A stretch of 64,000 bases of DNA, taken from positions 248,001 to 312,000 of the forward strand of contig DATNEY010000027.1 of NCBI GenBank assembly GCA_035606665.1, written 5' to 3'. Position numbers and translations under genes: made by a program. A model generated the notes under the pieces. It was given only the letters and a program-made list of their open reading frames with translations, did no database searches and was not told the origin of the DNA. This DNA comes from DASUGC01 sp035606665. Its GTDB lineage: Bacteria; Acidobacteriota; Vicinamibacteria; Vicinamibacterales; SCN-69-37. Shown in pieces: positions 33,280 to 42,414 of the stretch. Every line of letters starts with the position of its first letter. Within the stretch, counting starts at the first letter, position 1.

Positions 33280-34389
33280 ATGGGAAAGCGGGAGTTATTC
33301 ATCATCTGCGCATTCTTCGTGATTGGTGCGATCGCGTACCAGTTCACGGCGCCGGATCCCAAACCTGGCGAGCGGCGCTTTTCGATCTCCGAGATGTTCC
33401 GCGGCATCAAGCGCGAGATGAGCTCGAATGCTTCGTCGGTCCGCATCACGAAGTCCGGTGCACTCGCGCTGCCGGCGGGAATCAAAGAACTCCATATATC
33501 GACCGTCCGCAGTGTCCCCATCACCGTCATCGGCGAGGCGCGTGAGGACATCGGCTACGAAATGCCCGTTCGCTCGAACGGTCCCGACGAGGCCACGGCA
33601 AAGGAGTGGGCGAACAGAGTCGACCTCAAGACGGACGAGGTGGGTGGCACCCTGTCGCTCACGACCTACTTTCCGCCCGAGGGCTCGCAGAACGCGGAAC
33701 TGACGCTGAAAGTGCCCAACCGCCTCGCAGTACGGGTAGAAAACTCCACTCGAATCCAGGTGTCGGGCGTTGCCGCGGTCGAGCTCAAGAACCCGCCCGG
33801 CGAAGTCACGTTGAACACCATTTCTGGAGCGGTCACCGGTAGTCATCGGTCGGGCGACCTCACCATCTCCGGCGCGCAGAGTGTGAATCTGACCCTTGTG
33901 TCATCCCGCGCCAAGATCAAGGAAGTGACGACCGGGGTGACGGTGAATGCGCGGAACGGCGAGTGCTGGATCGGGGACACCACCGGTGAGATCGTCGCCT
34001 CTATCACCAACGCGGAACTGACGGTCAACATGTTCAAGAACACGTTGAAGGTGACAGGCGACGGCAGCCGATTGAAGGTGCTTGGCGCCAGCCATAAGGT
34101 TGCGGTCGATGTCCGCCGGACGGTCGTGGACTTAGAAGCGGCCCCGGCTGCCGGCGACGACGTCACCATCGTCACGTCCGATGAGGACATCCACGTGACC
34201 TTTCGGGAAGCCGCGGCGGTATCTATCGATGCGCTGACGCGAGGCGGAGAGATCCGCGCCGACGATTTCAAGCTGCAGCCCGTCAAGAGCGAGAACGAAG
34301 TTCGCCTCAACACCGCGATCGGCAAGCCGGGATCGCAGATCGTCCTGCGAAACACGCGCGGCGATATTGTGATCGGCCTCCGCAAGTGA
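33280..34389 (+). CDS. Membrane-anchored DUF4097-like beta-helical protein
   Basis: A 369-residue protein with an uncleaved N-terminal anchor (ELFIICAFFVIGAIAYQFTA, about residues 4-23) and a long beta-rich exterior. Repeating strands such as VELKNPPGEVTLNTISGAVT, GSHRSGDLTISGAQSVNLTL and VNARNGECWIGDTTGEIVAS look like the short-turn beta-helix of DUF4097/head-GIN-type putative adhesins. The start may be ATG 33280 with weak Shine-Dalgarno. It probably faces the periplasm. Function unknown. Confidence 0.68.
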   Translation: MGKRELFIICAFFVIGAIAYQFTAPDPKPGERRFSISEMFRGIKREMSSNASSVRITKSGALALPAGIKELHISTVRSVPITVIGEAREDIGYEMPVRSNGPDEATAKEWANRVDLKTDEVGGTLSLTTYFPPEGSQNAELTLKVPNRLAVRVENSTRIQVSGVAAVELKNPPGEVTLNTISGAVTGSHRSGDLTISGAQSVNLTLVSSRAKIKEVTTGVTVNARNGECWIGDTTGEIVASITNAELTVNMFKNTLKVTGDGSRLKVLGASHKVAVDVRRTVVDLEAAPAAGDDVTIVTSDEDIHVTFREAAAVSIDALTRGGEIRADDFKLQPVKSENEVRLNTAIGKPGSQIVLRNTRGDIVIGLRK

Positions 34390-34419
34390 TAGGCTTCCGG
34401 ACTTTGATTTAGCCCCACA

Positions 34420-34474
34420 TCGCTTGACGTGACGCGGTTATGCGTCGTGGTGAGTACCACGTCACGTCAAGCGA
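34420..34474. repeat. 15-bp perfect inverted repeat upstream of purC
   Basis: Arms TCGCTTGACGTGACG (34420-34434) and its exact complement (34460-34474) are separated by 25 bases. The spacer edge can alternatively form a small hairpin CGTGGT-gagt-ACCACG (34446-34461), which competes with the long stem. No T-run follows, so it is not a normal terminator. It ends 22 bases before the purC start codon and could be an operator, an attenuator or a small mobile-element remnant. Confidence 0.7.
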
Positions 34475-34496
34475 GTGCTGGCCGAAGCGGATCCGG

Positions 34497-35393
34497 ATGC
34501 CGAACGACGTCGTTCTTGAAACCAACCTGAGCGGACTCACCCTCGCACGTCGCGGCAAGGTTCGCGATGTCTACGACCTCGGTCAGCACCTGCTCATTGT
34601 CGCCACCGACCGCATCTCAGCGTTCGACTACATCCTGGGATCGGGTATACCCGACAAGGGCAAGGTTCTCACCCAGATTTCAGCGTTCTGGTTCGACCAC
34701 ATCGGCGATCTCGTGCCGCATCACGTCGTCGCGGTCGACGTCGACCAGTTCCCCGCCGTGACCCGGCCCCACAAGGACGTGCTGCGCGGACGATCGATGC
34801 TGGTCAAGAAGACCGAACCGCTGCAGGTCGAATGCGTGGCGCGCGGCTACATCTCGGGCTCCGGCTGGAAGGACTACCAGCGGACCGGATCGGTGTGCGG
34901 CATCCCGCTGCCGCCCGGCCTGCGAGAGTCGGACCGGCTGCCGACATCAATCTTTACGCCCGCGACCAAGGCGGAGTCCGGGCACGACGAGAACATCAGC
35001 GAGGCCCAAGCCGGAGAAATCGTCGGTCATGACCTCATCCGCCGGCTCCGGGACCTCACCCTCGAGATCTACGCTCGCGGCGTGGACCATGCGGCTGAAA
35101 AAGGCATCATCATCGCGGACACCAAGTTCGAGTTCGGGATGATCGGCTCGGAGCTGATCCTCATCGACGAGGTCCTGACGCCGGATTCGTCGCGCTTCTG
35201 GCCCAAGAGCACCTATGGGCCCGGACGCGGCCAGCAGAGTTTCGACAAGCAGTTCGTGCGTGACCACCTGGAGACCATCGGGTGGAACAAGCAACCCCCC
35301 GTTCCCGCGCTACCGGACGATGTGGTGGAGCGGACGAGGGAAAAATATCTCGAGGCCTATCAGCGGCTTACAGGCCGCGCACTGGCCGTCTAA
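34497..35393 (+). CDS. purC: SAICAR synthetase
   Basis: Joins aspartate to the CAIR intermediate in purine synthesis. The 298-residue protein has LARRGKVRDVYDLGQHLLIV, TDRISAFDYILGSGIPDKGK, ECVARGYISGSGWKDYQRTG, and the ligand-site ADTKFEFGMIG with LIDEVLTPDSSRFWP. The length fits the long bacterial/eukaryotic-type form. The frame extends to ATG 34440, inside the inverted repeat; ATG 34497 (MPNDVVLETNLSGLTL) matches the family start. No other purine genes are adjacent. Confidence 0.96.
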   Translation: MPNDVVLETNLSGLTLARRGKVRDVYDLGQHLLIVATDRISAFDYILGSGIPDKGKVLTQISAFWFDHIGDLVPHHVVAVDVDQFPAVTRPHKDVLRGRSMLVKKTEPLQVECVARGYISGSGWKDYQRTGSVCGIPLPPGLRESDRLPTSIFTPATKAESGHDENISEAQAGEIVGHDLIRRLRDLTLEIYARGVDHAAEKGIIIADTKFEFGMIGSELILIDEVLTPDSSRFWPKSTYGPGRGQQSFDKQFVRDHLETIGWNKQPPVPALPDDVVERTREKYLEAYQRLTGRALAV

Positions 35394-35434
35394 CGCGACC
35401 GGGACCCGGTCCCCAACCGACTGCGACTAGAGCG

Positions 35435-35647
35435 ATGATGCGTGACGACCTCGTTTCCCTCGTGCAACAGATGATCGACCGCGGAATCCGCTTCGAGGAA
35501 GCCCAGCGGGAATTCGAGCGGACGTTCATCTCCCGCGCCCTGACGAAGACCAACCACAACGTCACGAAATGCGCCAAAATGACGGGGTTACACCGCAATA
35601 CCCTCTCGAGAAAGATGTCGGAGTACAAGATCAAAAAGAGTGCGTAG
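35435..35647 (+). CDS. Small Fis-type helix-turn-helix protein
   Basis: A 70-residue protein made almost entirely of a Fis/NtrC C-terminal-type DNA-binding domain: FEEAQREFERTFISRALTKT followed by NHNVTKCAKMTGLHRNTLSR and a basic end KIKKSA. This HTH_8 pattern is shared with Fis and sigma54 activators, but no other domain is present. Two ATG codons (35435, 35438) are available. It lies 41 bases after purC. It could be a nucleoid-associated or local regulator; target unknown. Confidence 0.75.
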   Translation: MMRDDLVSLVQQMIDRGIRFEEAQREFERTFISRALTKTNHNVTKCAKMTGLHRNTLSRKMSEYKIKKSA

Positions 35648-35651
35648 CCGG

Positions 35652-35769
35652 TTCAGGGCGCCGGGTTCAGGGTGCCTGGTTCGCTTGTCTGGTTCCCGGT
35701 GCCGGGTTCCGAACGCGGAACTGGGAGCCGATGGAGGCAAACCCGGCACCCTGAACCTGGCGCCCTGAA
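35652..35769. repeat. Inverted repeat with 25-base arms upstream of the groES promoter
   Basis: Left arm 35652-35676 and right arm 35745-35769 are reverse complements at 24 of 25 positions. The left arm is itself two diverged copies of TTCAGGGYGCCNGG. Further related GGTTCCCGGTGCCGGGTTC sequence lies in the loop. The element fills the gap between the Fis-type gene and the groES promoter and contains no gene. It resembles palindromic intergenic repeats of large GC-rich genomes. Confidence 0.75.
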
Positions 35770-35781
35770 ACGCGAAGCCAA

Positions 35782-35810
35782 TTGACAGCGTAAGCACCAG
35801 TCCCCATAAT
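35782..35810 (+). promoter_or_regulatory. Sigma70-type promoter of groES-groEL
   Basis: A consensus -35 TTGACA (35782-35787), a 17-base spacer and -10 CATAAT (35805-35810) are present. The last base of the -10 is also the first base of the CIRCE operator, so HrcA bound there would block RNA polymerase. Confidence 0.85.
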
Positions 35811-35836
35811 TAGCAGTTGTCCATAGAGAGTGCTAA
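35810..35836. promoter_or_regulatory. CIRCE operator (HrcA binding site)
   Basis: TTAGCAGTT, nine bases, GAGTGCTAA. The right arm matches the CIRCE consensus at all nine positions and the left arm at seven of nine. The 9-base spacing is exact. It overlaps the -10 box and precedes groES by about 90 bases. This predicts heat-shock control by HrcA; hrcA is not in the window. A small hairpin CAGTCTG-tgacc-CAGACTG follows at 35837-35855. Confidence 0.92.
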
Positions 35837-35928
35837 CAGTCTGTGACCCAGACTGCCAGCGAGGACCCAATACATTCAACCCGGGACGCCGGCCGGTCGG
35901 CCGGGCCCCGCGTCTGGAAAGGACAGTC

Positions 35929-36219
35929 ATGAAGGTCAGACCATTGCACGACCGCATCATCGTTGAGCGGATTGACGAAGGCGAACAGAAGGTCGGCGGA
36001 ATCATCATCCCGGACACGGCGAAGGAAAAGCCGATGCAGGGCAAGGTCATCGCGGTCGGCAAGGGCCGCCTCGAGAAGGACGGCAGAGTCACGCCGCTCG
36101 ACGTGAAGGCCAACGACACCGTGCTGTTCGGCAAGTACGCCGGTCAGGAAATCAAGGTGGACGGCAACGAGTACCTGATCATCCGCGAGGAAGAAGTCCT
36201 CGGCGTGATCGAGAAGTAG
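35929..36219 (+). CDS. groES: Co-chaperonin GroES
   Basis: The 10-kDa lid of the GroEL chamber. The 96-residue protein shows MKVRPLHDRIIVERIDEGEQ, the mobile loop KVGGIIIPDTAKEKPMQGKV, AVGKG, and GKYAGQEIKVDGNEYLIIRE. The ATG at 35929 has a GGAAAGGA ribosome-binding site. The frame could extend to 35830, but that would run through the CIRCE leader. groEL starts 16 bases later, under the same promoter. Confidence 0.97.
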   Translation: MKVRPLHDRIIVERIDEGEQKVGGIIIPDTAKEKPMQGKVIAVGKGRLEKDGRVTPLDVKANDTVLFGKYAGQEIKVDGNEYLIIREEEVLGVIEK

Positions 36220-36235
36220 GCGGAGGAGAGATCAC

Positions 36236-37864
<1,629 letters not shown>

Positions 37865-37905
37865 GAGCAAGTTCGAAGTAGGAAGTTCGAAGTTCGAAAA
37901 CGACT

Positions 37906-37942
37906 ACGGCCCGGTTGGCGAAAGCCAGCCGGGCCGTTTTTG
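37906..37942 (+). terminator. Rho-independent terminator of groES-groEL
   Basis: A 14-bp stem (ACGGCCCGGTTGGC / GCCAGCCGGGCCGT, one G-U pair) closed by a GAAA tetraloop and followed by TTTTT. It lies 41 bases after the groEL stop. The short repeat AGTTCGAAG occurs several times just before it (37870-37898). Confidence 0.95.
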
Positions 37943-38019
37943 TCTTTCAATGAAAACCCAGCCGAGGCGAACGCGGCTCGACGTAGGTCCAATCCCGCGG
38001 TGCCTCAACTGACAAGAGC

Positions 38020-40008
38020 TCACTCCGCGAGCGCTGCCCGGCGCCGGTACTCCTTCGCCCGAGCAGGATCGTGACGGTGCTTCTCAACGAAATCCGCAAA
38101 GCGGCGCAGGTTCGCAGCGTCCGCTCCGTCGGCAGCGATTGCCCTCTGGTAATACTCCTCCGCTCGATCGTAATCCTTCCGTTTGTTCTCCAGGAACACT
38201 GCATAGTTGATCAACACCTGCGCATGGACTGGGCCGGCAGCGATCGCCTTTTCGTAATACTCCTCCGCGCGATCGTAGTTCTTTCGATGTTCATCGAGGA
38301 AATCCGCATAGTTACCAAGTGTGATCCCGTCCTTCGGATCGACGGCCAGCGATCTCTGGTAGTACTCCTCAGCTCGATCGTAGTTCTTTCGTTGCGTCTC
38401 CAAAAACACTGCGTAGCCAGCGAGCGCATATGTATAGGATGGGTCCGCAGCGATTGCCCTTTGGTAATACTCCTCGGCCCTATCGTAATCTCGACGTTTC
38501 TTTTCCAGGAAATCGGCGTAGTTGCCGAGCGTCTTGGCATCAGATGGATCGGCCGCAAGGGCCTTTTGATAGTACGCTTCTGATCGGTCGTAGTCTTTCC
38601 GCTCCTGCTCCAAGAACACCGCATAACTACGAAGGGATTCAACGCGCGTCGGCTCGGCCGCGATGGCCCTTTCGTAGATCTGCGCCGCGCGGTCCTGATC
38701 CTTCGCCACGTCCGAGAGGAAACTGGCATAGCTCGCTAGCAGTTGCGGCACTTCTCCAACCTCGGCAATTCCCGCAAGGTACAGCCGCTCCTTTTCTTTT
38801 GGATCCGCAGTCGCATTGACTCGATGCTGCCAATGCCACCATGGCGTGGATTGTTCCGCCGCCGGATCGGTCCGGTTTGCGCTCGGCGCGCTGCTGAGCG
38901 CATCCAGAATCGCCGTCGATTCCTCGCTGGTCAGGGGTGACACATTGGTTCGAATCCTGCGCTCAGCGGTGGTCCTGGTCATTGGCGATGGCGCGATCTC
39001 GATTTCTCCTCTAGCGCGCAAGGCATCACGTGCCGCGGCGAGTTCTGTCACGCGCTCATTTGCTCTCGTCCGGAGCCGTTCCGGATCGAATGAATGCCCA
39101 AAGGGGCCCTCGAGAAGGGCCATGAGCTCATCGAACCCCGGGATTTCCACTAGAGTCCCAGCCTGCTTAGCCACAACACGATCAATCCGCTCGCTGGGCG
39201 GATCGCCTGTCCGCCAGCACCAGTAAAGCCCCCCGGGCAACGAACCTCGGTCGAGTTGCTCGAACAAACCCATCAGGGAACCGTCGTTGCCCCCGTATCC
39301 CACGACAATCGGTGTATACAGTCGCAGTACCTCAGAGAGAGCCCTTCCGTACTCCGTATCGATTGTTCCGATCTCGCTCGGGTCACTCTTCGGGGCGAGG
39401 AGGAAATCGTGATGGAACTTAATCACCAAGGGCCGGCGGAGAGTTGGACGAGCAAAGGCAGCGATGGCGCTGTGGCCGATCACGATCGGAACTTTTTTCC
39501 CGAGCGCGCCCAGCGTCTCTGCTACTAAGTTGTCAAAGTTAGGCGTAATGACGACGTTGTGCCGTGAGCTCGCCCCGTCATCGAGCGACAGAATCTCAGC
39601 CAGCGCGTAATATCCGTAGCTCGCTTTGGCAGCCTCGATGTGCCGTTCCAGTTCTGCGTCGCCTTGGGCTCGATCATGTCCCCACTTGCCGCGGTAGATC
39701 GCCGGATACGCGGCTGCTATCCGCGCAACGTCGGTCGAGGACACGCCAAGCGGCAGGTCCTGAATGCCGTGCACGCCATCAGCAAGCCAGTTGTCGAAGT
39801 TCCGCGACTGTCCTTCACGCTCGAGGTGTATTCGCCTGAGCCAGTCGAGCCCCAACTCGCCCGCTGTCGGGATGCCCGAAGGTTTCGACGCCCCTGCCCC
39901 CAACACAAAGCAAAAACGCCTGTCCGGCATGTTGGCGTGGATGTGGGCAACTTCGGCGACAAAACCGAGTAGCCGGATACGCCGAATGTAGAGATCGGAG
40001 CGGGTCAT
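38020..40008 (-). CDS. SIR2-like protein with seven C-terminal TPR units (candidate defence protein)
   Basis: A 662-residue soluble protein. The N-terminal SIR2-like domain (about residues 25-300) shows the nucleotide loop FVLGAGASKPSGIPTAGEL, VITPNFDNLVAET (TxNxD motif with Asn157), VIKFHHDF with the expected catalytic His199, and VVGYGGNDGSLMGLF. There is no zinc-ribbon Cys cluster, so it resembles the NAD-cleaving SIR2 of defence systems rather than a deacetylase. A basic linker (about 310-360) leads to seven 35-residue TPR units (424-662). Odd and even units alternate between NYADFL and YAVFLE, giving a 70-residue period. ATG at 40006-40008 has AGGAG 10 bases upstream; ATG 40017 is also possible. 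Nearby DNA lines drop to 28-33 G+C of 60. It is flanked by groEL and a groEL fragment. Confidence 0.85.
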   Translation of the reverse strand: MTRSDLYIRRIRLLGFVAEVAHIHANMPDRRFCFVLGAGASKPSGIPTAGELGLDWLRRIHLEREGQSRNFDNWLADGVHGIQDLPLGVSSTDVARIAAAYPAIYRGKWGHDRAQGDAELERHIEAAKASYGYYALAEILSLDDGASSRHNVVITPNFDNLVAETLGALGKKVPIVIGHSAIAAFARPTLRRPLVIKFHHDFLLAPKSDPSEIGTIDTEYGRALSEVLRLYTPIVVGYGGNDGSLMGLFEQLDRGSLPGGLYWCWRTGDPPSERIDRVVAKQAGTLVEIPGFDELMALLEGPFGHSFDPERLRTRANERVTELAAARDALRARGEIEIAPSPMTRTTAERRIRTNVSPLTSEESTAILDALSSAPSANRTDPAAEQSTPWWHWQHRVNATADPKEKERLYLAGIAEVGEVPQLLASYASFLSDVAKDQDRAAQIYERAIAAEPTRVESLRSYAVFLEQERKDYDRSEAYYQKALAADPSDAKTLGNYADFLEKKRRDYDRAEEYYQRAIAADPSYTYALAGYAVFLETQRKNYDRAEEYYQRSLAVDPKDGITLGNYADFLDEHRKNYDRAEEYYEKAIAAGPVHAQVLINYAVFLENKRKDYDRAEEYYQRAIAADGADAANLRRFADFVEKHRHDPARAKEYRRRAALAE
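38023..38739 (-). repeat. Seven tandem 105-base units encoding TPRs
   Basis: The 3' third of the SIR2-like gene is a head-to-tail array of 105-base units, each coding a 35-residue TPR with a core like NYDRAEEYYQRAIAADP. Units 3 and 5 resemble each other more than their neighbours, as do units 2, 4 and 6, so the working repeat is about 210 bases. It suggests recent expansion by duplication of a two-unit block. Confidence 0.85.
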
Positions 40009-40106
40009 GGCTGCCATACTCCTGAGCTATGGAGAGCGCGGAGTATCATACCTACCAGCTGGGACTGCGACCTCAGGGCACGACTAATGACAGCCGGCTC
40101 GCGGCC

Positions 40107-40204
40107 GTTCGGCTACACCGAGGCGACCGACACCCACGAGGACCTCGTGAAGGCCGGCGTCATCGACCCGACGAAGATCGTCCGCTCGGCGCTGCGGAAC
40201 GCCG
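40107..40204 (+). pseudogene. Fragment of groEL (3' region), non-functional
   Basis: These bases match groEL 37654-37751 in the same orientation with only about five differences over the first 94 positions, including 41 identical bases in a row. The encoded peptide, FGYTEATDTHEDLVKAGVID and onward, corresponds to GroEL FGYNAATDTYEDLVKAGVID. Similarity ends abruptly on both sides. It lies 98 bases beyond the SIR2-like gene, so the gene sits between a full groEL and a partial one, as after an insertion, a duplication with deletion, or recombination with a paralogous groEL. Confidence 0.9.
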
Positions 40205-40207
40205 GGT

Positions 40208-40426
40208 TTAGCGGAACACACTATTCAGCCGGAGCTGCACGTCCTCGCCGATCCGAACCCGCCAGCCCAGAAACGCCTGGATAAGTTCGGACAAGGTGTC
40301 GACGACCATGGCCGCGCCGTACACGGGATTCGTCAACGCCACACCGCCGGCTGCAAACCAACGCACTCCCGTCAGCTTGCATGGCTTTTCGACGGTGCGG
40401 CCAAGGAGGCTTCGCGCGACTTCCAT
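40208..40426 (-). CDS. Possible small protein (72 aa), unknown
   Basis: A 72-residue frame beginning MEVARSLLGRTVEKPCKLTG and containing a hydrophobic middle (ALTNPVYGAAMVVDTLSELI) with an Arg-rich end. I recognise no family. It begins 44 bases from the divergent DUF2779 gene and ends next to the groEL fragment. It may be a small gene of the accessory segment, or a remnant. Apart from this frame and the groEL fragment, the 462 bases 40009-40470 show no gene. Confidence 0.35.
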   Translation of the reverse strand: MEVARSLLGRTVEKPCKLTGVRWFAAGGVALTNPVYGAAMVVDTLSELIQAFLGWRVRIGEDVQLRLNSVFR

Positions 40427-40470
40427 GGCTGGAGGCGGCCAGTATGCGAGACTTTGCACATTGAACCAGC

Positions 40471-42321
40471 ATGCGCGAGCGCACACTCTCGAAATCGGAC
40501 TACAAGATCGCCCGCACATGCCCGGTGAAGCTGTACTTTCGCGAGAACGGCTACCAAGACAACCGTACGGGTAATGCGTATTTGCAGCTCCTCGCCGACG
40601 GCGGCTACATGGTGGAGGCATTGGCAAAGGCGCGCTATCCGCATGGCGTTCAACTGAGCTACGGTCGCGACCCAGCGGCGGACTTTGTCACCACGATGCG
40701 ACGGCTGGAGGCGGAGGAAGTGGTCCTCTTCGAGGCGACTCTGGTCGTCGGGCGGCGGATGGCACGGGTTGACATCCTTGAGAAGAAGGGCCGAAGCGTC
40801 CGCGTGATCGAGGCCAAGGCGAAGTCGTTCGATGGCTCCGAGCATTGGGCGTCGCTCTCCACCGGAGGCCTCGGCGTGTTTCGGGGCAAACGAAAACCCC
40901 ACAGCGTCAGCAGCGAGTGGCGCGAAAAGATTGAAGACGTCGCCTATCAGACTCTGTTGCTGCAGGCTCTGTTGCCGGATACTTCCGTCACGCCGTGGCT
41001 GGCGCTGGTCGACAAGAGTAAGAGAGCCAAGATCGACGGCATCACGGACCTCTTCGCACTCGAGTACGCCAACGGCCGAGACGGTTCGCCGTCCGTTCAG
41101 ACCGCACGCTACCTCGGCACGGCAGAGCAACTGGCTGACCTCGATCTGATCACCGAAGTCGATGTCTCGGCGGAGGTAGACAGCCTTCGCGACGAGGTGG
41201 CCTCGAGCGCGACCGACTTCGAGGGCAGGCTAGATGACCCACTCGGCAAGTTCCTGGCCGGCGTCAACCGTGGGTCGCACTGCCGCGACTGCGAGTTCCG
41301 GGTCGAGAATGCCCCGAGCGGCTTCCGCGACTGCTGGGGCGATCTCGCCCAGCCGGTTCCACATGTGCTCGAGCTGTTCTCCGTCGGCTCGGCCAAGGCA
41401 CCGGGCGGCGAGCCACTGGTCGAGTGGGCGGTCGCGAATGGCCGGGCCGGCCTTCTTGATGTGCCGGTCGATGGCCTTGCGAAGAGTGACGGTACTGTCG
41501 GTCCTGTTGCGGAGCGCCAGCGCCGTCAGATCGAATACACGCGACGTAACGAAGTCTTCGTCGGTCCGAATCTGAAGTCCTACGTCAGCGGCTTGCGTGG
41601 TCCCATCTATTGCATCGACTTCGAATGTTCGCGACTCGCGTTGCCCTATCACTCCGGAATGCGGCCTTACGGCAACGTGGCGTTCCAGTGGAGCTGTCAC
41701 ATCGTCAGCGGGCTCGGATCGGCGCCGACGCACGCTGAATGGCTCAATGACGTCGGGGCCTGGCCCAATCAGGCCTTCGCCGATTCACTCCGTGCCGCGA
41801 TTGGCGATGCCGGCCCGGTGCTCACGTGGTCCGGGTACGAGTCACACATCCTTCGCGAAATCGTCAACGACATCGCCCGCTTTGGCCGCGACGCTAGCGA
41901 GATCGCGCGGTGGGTTGATGACCTCGTACGCACGCGCGTTGTCGACCTGCATGAGTGGACAAAGAACGAATTCTTCCACCCGGCAATGCGCGGGAGGACC
42001 GGCATCAAGTACGTCATGGACGCGATCTGGCCCGAGGACGCTGCGATGCGCGCCCAATTTGAGGAATGGACAGGTCTGCCGGCTGACGCCTCCAACAATC
42101 CGTACGCCTCGCTTCCGCCAATCGAGATCAAAGGCGCGCTGCAGAACGTGCATGAGGGCACCGGGGCCATGCGCGCCTACCAAGAAATGATGTACGGATC
42201 AGATCGTCATGATCCTGCGATAGCGGCGGCGTGGTCGAAGCTCCTCCGCCAGTACTGCCACCTCGACTCGCTGAGTATGGTGCTCATTGTTGAGCACTGG
42301 CGAAGGATGACCGATCGTTGA
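40471..42321 (+). CDS. DUF2779 protein: Cas4-like nuclease plus DEDD exonuclease-like domain
   Basis: A 616-residue protein of the DUF2779 family. The N-terminal half looks like a PD-(D/E)xK nuclease of the Cas4/RecB type: SKSDYKIARTCPVKLYF (Cys17), Asp101 in ARVDIL, and Glu114-x-Lys116 in VIEAKAK. Three more cysteines, Cys271 and Cys274 (HCRDC) and Cys288 (RDCWGD), complete a likely Fe-S site as in Cas4 and AddB. The C-terminal half starts a RNase H-like exonuclease fold with IYCIDFE (Asp383, Glu385), followed by LTWSGYESHILREIV and YCHLDSLSM. Nuclease activity and Fe-S binding are inferred, not shown. It is divergent from the SIR2-like gene. The next gene frame continues from its stop. Confidence 0.82.
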   Translation: MRERTLSKSDYKIARTCPVKLYFRENGYQDNRTGNAYLQLLADGGYMVEALAKARYPHGVQLSYGRDPAADFVTTMRRLEAEEVVLFEATLVVGRRMARVDILEKKGRSVRVIEAKAKSFDGSEHWASLSTGGLGVFRGKRKPHSVSSEWREKIEDVAYQTLLLQALLPDTSVTPWLALVDKSKRAKIDGITDLFALEYANGRDGSPSVQTARYLGTAEQLADLDLITEVDVSAEVDSLRDEVASSATDFEGRLDDPLGKFLAGVNRGSHCRDCEFRVENAPSGFRDCWGDLAQPVPHVLELFSVGSAKAPGGEPLVEWAVANGRAGLLDVPVDGLAKSDGTVGPVAERQRRQIEYTRRNEVFVGPNLKSYVSGLRGPIYCIDFECSRLALPYHSGMRPYGNVAFQWSCHIVSGLGSAPTHAEWLNDVGAWPNQAFADSLRAAIGDAGPVLTWSGYESHILREIVNDIARFGRDASEIARWVDDLVRTRVVDLHEWTKNEFFHPAMRGRTGIKYVMDAIWPEDAAMRAQFEEWTGLPADASNNPYASLPPIEIKGALQNVHEGTGAMRAYQEMMYGSDRHDPAIAAAWSKLLRQYCHLDSLSMVLIVEHWRRMTDR

Positions 42322-42414
42322 GTGCAGAGGGCATGGCGTCTCGAGAGGCGGTTCGCGCCTTGCGCCTCGCCCTCGACTGACGCCGAGGCCCACCCGGCAC
42401 TAAGATCTCAGGCC

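Noticed and set aside
38023..38739. CRISPR-like regular repeats
   Set aside because: The 105-base period is in frame and encodes TPR units; there are no short repeats with unique spacers.
38020..40008. Sir2 protein deacetylase
   Set aside because: The zinc-binding cysteines of deacetylases are missing and the context and TPR fusion fit NADase-type SIR2 better.
37943..40470. Prophage or IS element at the accessory segment
   Set aside because: No integrase, transposase or terminal inverted repeats of an IS were found; only the groEL direct repeat suggests insertion.
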